Shown in pieces: positions 32,901 to 44,300 of a stretch of 64,000 bases of DNA. Made by a program: the position numbers and the translations under genes. The notes beneath the pieces were generated by a model. It saw only the letters and a list, made by a program, of their open reading frames with translations, made no database searches and was not told where the DNA came from. Each line of letters begins with the position of its first letter. Position 1 is the stretch's first letter. The DNA comes from Chrysopilus asiliformis. Lineage: Eukaryota > Arthropoda > Insecta > Diptera > Rhagionidae. The stretch is from positions 24,415,487-24,479,486 of the forward strand of contig OZ035960.1 of the NCBI GenBank assembly GCA_964034945.1, read 5' to 3'.

Positions 32901-34252
32901 CTTTTCACACCCCCTCCCCAATTCCCTCCCGAACAACTCGTGATGCTTCCGGCGAATTTTTGTATGGGATTTTCTACCGCAGTCACCTATACCTACTTCA
33001 GACCTCCTACCACATCTTCCTAAAATAGTTCGTTTGGCAAAAAACTCCCTTCTGTAAAGAAAATTAAGTTTATATTTCCTTGTGAGTGACCAATAATAAT
33101 GTAAAACTAAATGCACTAAAACTATATACATACAGAAGTCTAAATCCACTTTTTCAAAACCGTGGAAATTTAATCACTGTTAGTGGAATTTTTTTTAAAT
33201 AAATAAAACGAACATTAAAACAGACCTTATCTAAATTGTATAAATACGAAAGGGGTCGGGCCGCAATAATGCGTAACCACAAGAGTAATAAATTAAATTC
33301 ATAAAGTTTCTTAATATGTGATCAGAAATTATAAGAATTATCGAATTCATTCTGTAGGATTTTTCAATTGCCAATAAACTTTTCTTATCAGTTAGAAAAT
33401 GCTGAATATAAACATAAATAGAGAGAATGAAACAAAATTAAAACATTTTCAAAAGGTCAATCAAACATGATTCGGAAAAGGCACAATTAATGGAATATTT
33501 TATTTCACGAGACTATCTCGTGAATTCAAGAATAATGTTTGGCTAATTGATAAAATTTGGAACAGTTTCATGAGGTGACAAACAACGAAAAAAATTCCAC
33601 TGCCTGAAGATTATTCTAAAAAATTCAAAAATATTGTCAATTATTTTTTAAACATTTTAAAATTATATTTCGAAAATAAGAAACAACAATTAATGGAATA
33701 TTTTATAATGGAATTTTTTTTAAAAACTACTGATACCGACATGTTCTTTATTTTTAGAGACTTAAACTCCGCGTTATTCAAACATCGATTTGTGCCTATG
33801 GAAGGGATCAAGATAAAAAGTTTAGATTTTATTGCACAATTTAAGATCTACTATGGAAATATGATCGCTTTGCTAAGCGTCCAATTCAAATCGTCGTTGT
33901 GGCTCTGCCCATTAATACGAAAAATAAAAAAAATAGATTAAAAATTTTAAAATTTCACCCTGGATTAACCTCTTTTAATCAAACTTTTGGTTTAACAAAA
34001 AAAAAATTGTGTCAAGTTTGGAAACTTTTTCTCAATTTCTATGTGCAAGGTTTTTCATTCCTCAATTGTAAATTGTTCAGTGGCGAAGCGTCAGAGTAGA
34101 CCGTCTACTAGATAGACAGTACATGGTCAAAAAATATTATTTGCATAAGGCTGCATCTGATGAGGGTCGTTAGCCCCCGAACTAGAAACCAGCCCCGGAA
34201 TGGGTACAGCAAAAACAAATGTTTCTGGGACCATAAAGATCTTTCAAGATGT
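32901..34252. other. Intergenic, no gene seen
   Basis: AT-rich sequence with no recognised coding or repeat structure apart from duplicated short words (AATGGAATATTTTAT at 33490 and 33692). Confidence 0.5.
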
Positions 34253-34260
34253 TATTAAGG

Positions 34261-35135
34261 CAGCGATTCTCAACCTGTGAGGCGCGAGTACATTTAAGGG
34301 GGGACGCGAGCATATCCAAGACAAATTATTTAGAAAAGTTTATTGATTGACTGAAAGGAAAGTACATACCCACATACAAAACAAAATACATTTCGACATA
34401 ATATTTAATAATTAACTTATTAACTTACGCTTGAAGCACAATGAACGCGAAACCAGCGCGAAACCAACGCAACTACAACGCTCTGAACTGTCACGCATTG
34501 CAAAATTCTAGCGGCAGAGCACAATGGCAGCTCGTGAAGTAGTACAAGTGACAAAATATAAAGTGGTATAAACTTGGAAAAATTACAAAAATGGATAATT
34601 TTGAAGCGATAATTTGCTTTGTTGGTCTTTATCTTTGTTATTTGCACTAAGGCTATCAATTTTTCCTCGAACGACATTTTTCCAACCTCAATTTATGAAC
34701 TGTCAACGCAGAATTCTGCGGCAAAGTTAGAAGTTTGTAAACTTTTGCGTTGCGGTTACGTTGTAGCTGCGTTCTCTACGTTCACTGTGCTCACTTCAAA
34801 CAATTTGTGGGAACCAAACTTTTAAGTGACAGTTTCTGCGCGTTCATTGTGATTTCAGGGTTAAAACAACTTCTCGCGAAACCGCAAAAATGACGCAAGA
34901 GCAATAAAAAGGCACCGGATTCTTGTTTTGTCAACGCTGAGGATCGGTGTTGCCAAATGTCAATAAATTACTGTTTTCTTGGTAATTTGTGTTTAAAATT
35001 AGGGTAGTAGTGTAGGTTTAGCGTCAAAATACTCAAATTACGTTATTATTGTATACATTTTATTGTATGCAGGGGGCGCGATGATAATTTTGATTGAAAA
35101 TTGGGCCGCGAATACTGAAAGGTTGAGAAACGCTG
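34261..35135. mobile_element. Non-autonomous hAT, sister copy with empty site (875 bp)
   Basis: Ends CAGCGATTCTCAACCT and inverted CAGCGTTTCTCAACCT are flanked by the perfect 8-bp TATTAAGG (34253-34260, 35136-35143). It aligns along its length to 17503-18748 minus the nested MITE. Confidence 0.9.
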
Positions 35136-35143
35136 TATTAAGG

Positions 35144-36140
35144 GACACTCGACGTATTGGTAGTCTCTAAAGATCGGTTGCCCTCAAATTTTTCTCAAAA
35201 CGTCTCCAAATTTTCTATATCCTAAAAACGGTTTTTAAACATTTGTTGTTATGCCTATGAATATGAAGATCTCTCTTAAATATCAGTTTAAATAAATAAA
35301 ACTGTATTTACAAAAAATCTTTGATTAACGACTTTTATTGATTAAAATATTTTCGGCTATTTCAAATAAAACATCGCAATTCGATGAAATAACAAAAGCA
35401 GTTAGCAACAAATTAATATTTTGTGATAAGACTAGTGGATCCCCAATGAAGTCAAAAAATATCAACAATATGAATATAAAAAAAATACAAGTCAAAGTTT
35501 AATTGAAGTACCTATCTTTTGTTTAATCAATAGAAAATTGCGTTGAAAATCTCCTTGAGATTTTCTTGCACCATTGCGAAAAAAATCATCCATTCTCGGT
35601 TGAGTAAATTTAAAAATTGCGTCCAATCATGTAAATCAATTAAATTATATTCTGCAAAATTATCAAATAATACGTACGTCGAAATTTCACTTTTTTGCTT
35701 TTCCTAAATGATAAGATTTTTTTCCTTGTTTTTTCCCAAATACTTGATCGTACCACAAACTTCTTCCGATAACCTTAGTATCGCCATGTTTTGACAATTC
35801 AATATTCGCCTTTTTGCGCAATGGAAACATAAAAAAAATATTCGCGGATCCGTGAATTCTTTTGGCTATAAAATGTCTTATGTCGAAAATTAATTCATTG
35901 CAAAAAAAGATTGTTAAATCAACTTATAATAAATGAGAACTTTGAACTGATGAGCGCGTTAACGGCATTTTATTTAAACAAAAACAGCTTATAGTCTTAA
36001 GATCGACCCATCATTCTTATTTCCTCTTGGATTTAATTGAGTTGAATTAATTTAATCAATAACAAAATATTTTCATATTAAATAAAATAAATTAATAAGA
36101 CATCAATTTCAATGGTTATTTTTTTTTCTTTTGATTGCAG
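35144..36140. other. Upstream region of the SLC25A29-like gene
   Basis: AT-rich DNA. A good acceptor (TTTGATTGCAG, ending 36140) suggests that 36141-36273 is a 5' UTR exon joined to an upstream exon I could not place. Promoter position unknown. Confidence 0.4.
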
Positions 36141-36273
36141 ACAATTTCCGCATTTATTTGAAAAATCGTTGAAAATCAGTCAAGGAAGTGATCCGTTTCA
36201 ACGAAGTCCTAAAAGAGATAAATCAACACAGGATATTTTTCTCATTTCAAGGAAATAATCTTAGCCAAGGAAA

Positions 36274-38083
36274 ATGTCTTTAGATTTTTTAGCTGGATGC
36301 CTGGGAGGTAATTATCAATAAAATTACAGGAAATTGTTTTAACTCGTTGGATGACTCCAAAAATTACAGAAAATAGGCTACTTCTAAAAAATATAATTAA
36401 TACACAATAAAATTCATTATGGGAACACGGAATTTTTCGATTTCCCGAAGAGCTAACTATTTTCGCCTTAAGCTTTATTGGAAGTCTTAACCACTGTCAA
36501 AAATCGGAGCATTAGATGAAATCTCAGTAATTTTATCATTTACACTAAAATTCCGTTTGGACGACTGTCTATCAGTCTAGATGGAAGATAAAATTCTAGT
36601 GGTTTCCGCATAAAAAACTCACAAAAATGACATACCCCATCGCAGTAACGAAGGGTTAAATTTCCCAAAAACTACTTGAGCTACAGAAATGAAATTTCAC
36701 ACATATGTTTGGCCATTCAATGGGTCAATCCTGTTCACTTGTGGTGAAATTCCGTTAACTAGAAGTAGCCAAAATGACGGCTTTTCAATCCTTCGTTTCT
36801 GTGGTGAAGGGTTAAAATCTATCGTCCAACGTTTTAAAATTAGTTTCCTTATTAAATTAAATGCAAAGCCATCAACCCGGCTTGTGATTCTTTCAAATGA
36901 TCTTAAAATCAGTTTTTGAATGATTCAAGGCTGCGCCGGAGTTTTAGTCGGCCATCCATTAGACACTGCCAAAGTTCATCTACAGACTCAAGATGCCAGA
37001 CGTCCAATGTACAAAGGAACCTTTCACTGCCTCAAGACGATCGCTGCAAAAGACTCCGTTCGAGGACTTTATCGCGGGATGTCTAGTCCAATGGCTGGTG
37101 TTGCATTCGTCAACGCGATCGTATTTGGGGTCTATGGAAACGTGCAGCGGAATACTTCCAATCCTGAATCCCTGAAATCACACCTCCTAGCTGGATCAGC
37201 TGCAGGACTCGTGCAGAGTTTAATCTGTTCGCCAATGGAGTTGGCCAAAATAAGATTACAGCTGCAAAACAATTGCATCGGTGGTGTGAAACATAAAGGA
37301 CCGCTCCAGTGCCTGAACTACATTCGGAAAACGGAAGGATTTCGGGGAATATTTCGAGGTTTGGGCATAACTGCCTTCCGAGACGTTCCAGGTATATACG
37401 AACATTTCACATTTTCATTTTGATCTGATTTTTAATAAATTTCTTCTTCCATAAAAATAGGATTCGCCAGCTACTTTGTATCGTACGAAGTTATGACTCG
37501 TCTCGTCGCTGAACCAAATCCGCTGGTTGCCCTCGTCGCTGGAGGCTTAGCTGGAACATTTTCCTGGTTGGTAACTTTCCCGATCGACGTGATAAAATCT
37601 CGCCTTCAGGCCGGAATGAGTCCGGAGCCAGAATACGGAAGCCAGAAGCCAGAATACACAGGCATTCAGGACTGCATCCGGAAGGGTTACCAAACAGAGG
37701 GATATCGCTTCTTCTGCAGAGGACTTGCTTCGTCCTTGATCAGAGCGTTCCCAATGAATGCCGCGTGTTTCTTCGTCGTTTCCTTAGTTATGAAGTTGGC
37801 TGACAAAGCACATCTCGACATCGAAATTCATCAGCCGGAACCAATGGCCGTAGTTGGATCCATTGCGGTTATCCATCCTCATATCCAGAGTTTCGATCAG
37901 ACAAGCCAGGAGGCTCGACACTTGTCCCATGCAATAAAAAGTCTAATTTTCTTGGGCGCGTTTAGCGAAGCCGTTTGCAGTTCTGAAATCATTGAGTTGG
38001 CCGGTGGCAACGATCCCAGCAGTTACTACTACAATTTGGACACAACACGATATTTTAAAACAAAAATATCGGATGAAACTTAG
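36274..38083 (+). CDS. SLC25A29: Mitochondrial carrier, SLC25A29-like (basic amino acid / acylcarnitine-type)
   Basis: An inner-mitochondrial-membrane carrier of the SLC25 family, subgroup SLC25A29/45/47/48, whose members carry basic amino acids or acylcarnitine-like substrates. Exons 36274-36307, 36930-37391 and 37461-38083 join in phase to 372 codons. The start MSLDFLAGCLGGCAGVLVGH is the classic opening of this subgroup. All three carrier signatures are present: HPLDTAKVHLQ, SPMELAKIRLQ and FPIDVIKSRLQ. The DVPGFASYFVSYE and IRAFPMNAACFFVVS motifs also match the family. An SLC25 body is about 300 residues; here about 80 extra residues follow the last helix (from HLDIEIHQPEP to ISDET), which is unusual and lacks a recognisable domain. 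The first intron is about 620 nt, the second 69 nt. The exact substrate cannot be deduced. Confidence 0.9.
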
Positions 38084-38165
38084 TTCTTTAGTAATTAAAA
38101 AAAAGCTCCTTGTTATATTGTATTGTATATATTATCTATTAAATATCTATTTTTATATTTATTTT

Positions 38166-38174
38166 TAATAAAAT
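38166..38174 (+). promoter_or_regulatory. Probable poly(A) signal of the carrier gene
   Basis: AATAAAA about 85 nt past the stop codon at 38083. Confidence 0.45.
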
Positions 38175-38179
38175 ATTTT

Positions 38180-39764
38180 TTTACAGCTTCTTGCGTTTTG
38201 ATTTTTTCTGGAAAATTTGAGGAAAAGATAATCACGTTATCCTTACATGTCATGTTTATTGTGAATTGGGATTATTTATCATGTTTATTGGGATTGTTTC
38301 TGATTTTCGAGACGGAATTAAAATTTTTTGATGGAAATATAAACCATCCCCGGCAACGGAAGTGTAAAATTGAAAGGGAAACAAGCTAATTTTCTTTCCC
38401 GTGCTGTTTAAAATACTCCCAATTTCTGAGTTTCAGCCTTCCAAAAATTTCATTTTTTTTTTCAAAAATCTCGTAACGCAAGAAAATTGCATACCCAGTA
38501 TTTTTAATGCACCTGCAAGCATGCAAAAGGTCTAATTTTCCCAACTCACCTCGGTTTGAATATTTGCCCCGCGCTATGTCTACGGAAAAGATTTTATGTG
38601 TCTTTGCTGTTAACGAAAAATTCCAACAGTTGTCGCTCTGGATGATTCAGGGTTGAGTTGACAAATTCAAATTTTCATGTTTGGTTTTTAGCCCGAAATT
38701 ATTCAAAGAGAAATATGTTTTAAAATCTTAGAGGTCGAGATTATTAAAAAAAAGTAGCTTGGGTATTCAAAGTTTTCTAATTTTTAGTAGGAAAGTCAAA
38801 GCGTGACGTTTTTATTGCTGTTTAATCTAACTTTCCTTAAACTCTAAGTACCAAAAAGATCTTTTTAAAACTTTAATTTTTTGCATGAATTTCAAACTTG
38901 TGCCCTTATTCTGGTATTGTAACCGATCACAAGTCAAAATCTGTATTGCGATTTTGGGACAAAAGATTCTAGTTTTCCAGTGATTTTTTTCGTGATGAAT
39001 AAAATGAGAAGTTTTTCAAAACTCAATTCACAGAGATATAAGGCAAGGGGAATTATACCGTGGAAATACGAAAATTTCGTCACCAGAATTGAGCTATTGT
39101 GTTAAATTTGGTATCCCAAGAACCACAAGATCCAAATTTTTTTTTAAATGTTTACGATATTGATTTTTTCTCTAATTTTTCGATATATTCTAGCGGTGAT
39201 GAGTACAATAAAAATATTTGTGATAATTAAACTGCATGAATATATATTGACTTAAACTTATTGTCAATTATTGGCAATTATTGGTTTTCTTATACCGTGT
39301 AACGAAATAATTACATTAAACGTAACGAAATTATATACAGGGTAATAATACAATGCCACAGTTGCACTGGATCTATCGCAGTTAACAGAAATAACTTCGC
39401 GACTGATAAAGGTGAAACAAAACAAATGTTAATTCTTTATAGACCGTGATTACATTGGCGGAGGAAGGCATCTGACTTCACGAAATGTTGGGCAAGAGAC
39501 GAAGTGGGAATGATGATACGAAAAGACGAACGAAAACTAAAAATTGCAGTTCGAGTGTACTAATAGAAACGACGTGTGATTGGCTACCTATTCCCACTTG
39601 TTTCGAAAAAATCATTCGGGTTGTAGACGCCGAAGCGTGCGCATCTCGAATAGTTTTTATTTACGTGTGCTATATTTATTTATGAAAAATTCTATCTTTT
39701 TATTGTCTTTATACAATCAGTAATATTATAAAAATTATTATTAAATTTAATTTGGCCCCACAAT
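38180..39764. other. Intergenic, no gene; shared repeat at 39345-39430
   Basis: AT-rich. The stretch with GCCACAGTTGCACTGGATCT and CGACTGATAAAGG near 39350-39430 is repeated in reverse orientation at about 47985-48090 inside the RSBN1 gene. No coding features were recognised; the 39485-39685 frame has no motif. Confidence 0.45.
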
Positions 39765-40553
39765 TAGGGATGCCAACGATAGCAAAACATCGAGGTATCG
39801 TTGAAAAATATCGAGTTTTAACCTCGATGTTGAACAGGCCGATATATCGAGGTATCGATGTTGTTATCCACGATGTTAGAACATTACTCTTCATAAAATT
39901 AGTAGAGAAACTAATTTTAGGACTAGAGGGACTAGTTTTTAGATAGATTTAAGATAGCCACTCTAATTAAAGATTTGTTTTAATTTTCTTTGGTATCAAT
40001 TTTCGTTTTCATCTTTCTACAAGATTTCGCAAAAAATACCAGAGCTAGCTGTGAAATTTTACAGAGATTTGGCCCTGATGTGGAAATCCGTTAACCGGAA
40101 GTAGACAAAACGCCGGCTTTTTAAAAAATATGCGGTTTTTTGCGATTTATTCCGAAACTGACCATTTCCCAGTAGTCTTATTACAAAACTTGGAGACAAT
40201 AAAATTTGCTACATTTATGTCTTTTACTAGAACTCCGTATCTCAAGCCGTTGTGAAGATATGCCGGTATTTCAAAAAATAGTTTTTTGCGAATATCTCGA
40301 AAACTAACGGGTTTTTGGTGGTTCAACGTATAAGAAGAATTAAAACCGTGTTAATTCTACCTACGTGCACTGCACCCACAGTAGAGCATCCGCCAGGTGG
40401 CTAAATTATTTATTAAATTTAACTTTTTCAAAACATCGGAAAAATATCGAGGTATCGATGTTTTCAGGACGATGTTTTTTGACATCGATATCGCCTTAAA
40501 AAAAACATCGATTTTCGATATATCGAGATTTTATGAACGATGTTGGATCCCTA
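39765..40553. mobile_element. hAT-like MITE with TAGGGATG ends, 8-bp duplication (789 bp)
   Basis: Ends TAGGGATGCCAACG and inverted TAGGGATCCAACATCG are flanked by the perfect 8-bp CCCACAAT (39757-39764, 40554-40561). Both arms carry ATCGAGGTATCGATG words. Non-coding. Confidence 0.85.
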
Positions 40554-40561
40554 CCCACAAT

Positions 40562-41321
40562 CCTACGAAATTCCGATAAATTTTCGCTGACCACGATGTT
40601 GCTGAAATAAAAATGGCCCAGTTTTTATTTGGTCCACTTGTCGGTGTGACGTTCAGTTTATCTCGTGTAATCACAAGAGGCCCAAGCAGTCGGTTTATTC
40701 AGTCCGTGTGTAATCATAGTCATAGTAGATGTTTCATATGTAAAACTAAATATTTTGTATTTAAAGAATATCAAATTTTACATCATTGTTTGCAGTATTT
40801 ATGGGATTGAGGAACTTTAACAAAATTTTAACAAAAGTACCAACACAACAGAATTCATTAAAAAATTAAAACAGATTTTTATGTGAAAATATGTTTTAAA
40901 TAGATTTTACGAATTGAATCCGCATCGCAAAACAAAAGCGACAAATAATTTTCAGATTAATCCAAGAACTGAACATTGCTTTCACACACGCCACAATGCG
41001 CGAATTTTCGAGGTTCTTTTTTTGATTTGGGAAATTCCTGTGTCTCACCCGTGTCACCACTGCCAAAGATCAACCAACATTGCTGTCTCTTTCTACCAAA
41101 TGGAAATTTACGTTTGATTTCTGGGTAATATTCATGCAAAGATTAATTTCGTGCTCGTAATGAAAATTAAAAGTTTCACAAGTGATTATTGCGTTTCGTT
41201 AACAATGTGTGGATAATGAACGGTAATCGGGTGTATTTTAATCCAATTTTTTCTTAGCGAAAACGCCAATAAACGTTCTGAAAGCGAGTTAAATTTTTAT
41301 GTGCGCTAGTGAAAAGCGACA
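40562..41321. other. Upstream region and 5' UTR of the RSBN1 gene
   Basis: It leads into the ATG at 41322; the reading frame just upstream contains stops, so this ATG is the likely start. No TATA box or defined transcription start could be picked out. Small frames (40613-40810, 40914-41117) show no homology I recognise. Confidence 0.4.
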
Positions 41322-44300
41322 ATGGCGTCGCCAAAACAAGAAATCACGTTAAACGATGGAAAAGTGTTTCCCAGTGACGAAAAACCAATTGAGTGTATTG
41401 AGGAAATAAATTTATGCGATGCAAATGGCTTAGATTCGCTGTGTATTGGCAGTGAGGTGGTGGCCAAAGCCTTCACTGAATCGGATTCCCCAGTTCAGGC
41501 CGAGCCTGACATCGCTTCTTTGGTGGCTGAGGCTGTGGTGAATCACGTAGACATCATCCCGAGTCCGCCACAAGAGATTCCATTAATTGTAGAAGTTGTT
41601 AGCGAAGCCCCCATGCCGCTAATAGACGCGGAACCGCCGCCAACAACTACGTCAGTTTTGCGGGCGGGTCCAGAGGAAGTCAAGGAGAATGTCACCAAAC
41701 AAAAACAATCGCCCGAGGAGAAGGACCGCCACGGTGGAGAGTCCAAAGGTACCCCAGAACTTCGTGCTATCAGGATACTTACAAAAATATTCCCTGCAAT
41801 TTCAGAAAATGGTCACAGGAGCCACAAGAAGAAGAAACGCGAGCGGGATCGCGATCGAGAGAAGGACAGGGACAAAGAACGCGATAGAGAGCGGAAAAAC
41901 CGGGAAAAGGAGTCTGACAAGAGTCGGAATAAGGAAAAGGTTCGCGAAAAAGATCGTGATAAGCATCGGGACAAAGATAAGGAAAGGAGCAAAGAGAAAG
42001 ATAAGGTAACTAACTTGGAAATCTTAGAGGAAATCACAATACACGAAATCCTTGCTCGACAGGAAAATGTCCACAGTAAATTGTTAGAAATTCAAAATTA
42101 CAGTAGGATCGCGAAAATTCGAACCTGGAACCTCAAGAATCAAGTCTATTTTACATTTCGAAAAATTCAACCTACTGTAAGTTTTAAACCTACTTTTGAA
42201 TCAAGTCTTTTCATAGATGCACGCAATTCAATAGCTACATGTTTGCACTACCCTTTTTATAAAAAAAAGGCACTTTTCAATTTTTCTCGAAAATCTGTAA
42301 AGCCTCAAACGATATCTGAATTTCCATGAAAGACGTGGAGTCAAATTTCAAAAGTCAAATGCCTTGTTGATATGAGCTAGTGGTCGCATAGAAGATACAA
42401 GAGGTAAAATAGTTAATGTTAAGGAGTATTGTCGGGTTAATTCTAGAAAATGGGGTAAATTAGTTAACATATCTCATGAAAAAGAAGTCTAAAGCATTGT
42501 TCAAATCCTAAGATCGAGTTATCGACTTTTAAGATGAATGATGATTAAGAAAGGGCAGTTCCAGGTATTAGTTAGTTCGACTTATAGAATCTTCGACCTA
42601 GCGCGATTCTCCTGTATATGATTCTTAATTGATACAGTAGTATTTCGATATCGAATACGAAAGATACTTTAACAGCCGTATTCTGGCGTTGTGATACTTC
42701 AGTCACAAGTCCATAGAATTTGAGGCTCTTGTGACCGAGTTGTGACTAGTGACCGTAGCTAGAATAAGGCTGTAAATGGCAATTCCTCTATCACCACTTT
42801 GCGAAAATTATGCAAAAAAAAAGGAATTTTCGTCAGTAGTAATAAAAAACAATCTCGAGATCTTCAAATTATTTTTCGAGGAAAACCTTTAGCTTTTTTC
42901 TAAAATGCGGTTAGGGGCTTTAAATCAATTACGTCACGGTAATTTTTCCTTGTCCTTTTCTATTTGTTTTGGAAAAAAAACGGTGCAAGAATTTACTTTT
43001 TTTTACGTCCCTGGATATCTTATCGTTTTATTTGTATTTGTGTACTCTTATGCAAAGTTCTGATCGGAGTTTTGGTAATATTACCGGACCACAGACTATC
43101 TGTAAGATGATAGAACAAGAAGTTTTAGGAATTACAAGGAGAACACAAGCTTTATGGCCAATTTTTTCTCTACGTTGCTAGGTTACTTCACTCAGAAGAC
43201 ATTAACTACAATTTCAGGTCAATCGGTAAAAATGTTCTCGAGCTTAAGTCTTTGAAAGCTGATAAAAGTTTTAGTATACCAAGTGCATTGTGTTAAGCCC
43301 AATTCAGACTTAAGCCCAATTCAGACTTAAGCCCAAATCAGACTAACGATTACGATTGAGCTTCCTCGACCAATAAGATCAAAGCTTTCATATCTATCGT
43401 TGAAAGCTTTGATCTCATTGGTCGAGAACCTTCAACCATAATCGCAGTCGTTAGTCTGAATTGGGCTTTAGAGCATTACACGGTATTTAAAGGCAGTCAA
43501 ACAAATTTTTACGTTCCTTTTTCCACAAAAAAAAAACAACCAAACAAATTTTCACGTTCCTTTTTGCATAATCTTGATTTGTTCATTTTTTTTGTTGTTT
43601 GGTTATGCAAAAACAAACCTTTATAGAAGGAACAACGTCTAAATTTGTTGATTTTTTTAGTTTCAAAAATAACGAAATACTGTAGCACAACGCAGGCTTG
43701 TATGCCATAGCGTTGAGGCTTCTCTCAATTAGTTCGTAAACTAATAATTTTTCGACAAGTAAATGCATGGAATGGACTAAGAATCATAACAATTTTTTAC
43801 AATTGGTTGGTTTAGCATTTTTTGGCACGTGGATCATTTAAAGTATGTAAAAACTCCAAATGTATTCAAATGAAAACCAAAAACCTCAAACGTTAGTCCA
43901 AATTCCCGCCATTTCCCATTAACTTTAATGTAATCATCACGTTATCATTCGTAACCATTTTAATCAAATTTCGTACAATTGCTATATTTTTGATTGCCTT
44001 ATCTGGTTGGTGTCTTATCAATTTGTTACATTTTTTGTCTAATAAAATTTCCAAACAAATAATCTGCAAAATGACGACGCTTTTATTTGTTGATCGTTGA
44101 ACATATACGCTATATTCTCTATTTAAGATTTTATTTTTTGTGATTAAAAAGAATTTTGTATTTTGTTTTTCACCTTGGATCATCTGAAATTTATATAATT
44201 CTATTAAAAAAAATTATTGGCAGGAATCCAATAAATGTTTTGATTATTATCACGAGAAATGGAATCAAATCGAATGTTTGGCATACTCGAATGATTGTTT

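Noticed and set aside
42006..42329. Extension of the RSBN1 first-exon frame
   Set aside because: A consensus donor (AAG|GTAACT) ends the exon at 42005 and the downstream exon joins in phase, so this is intron read-through.
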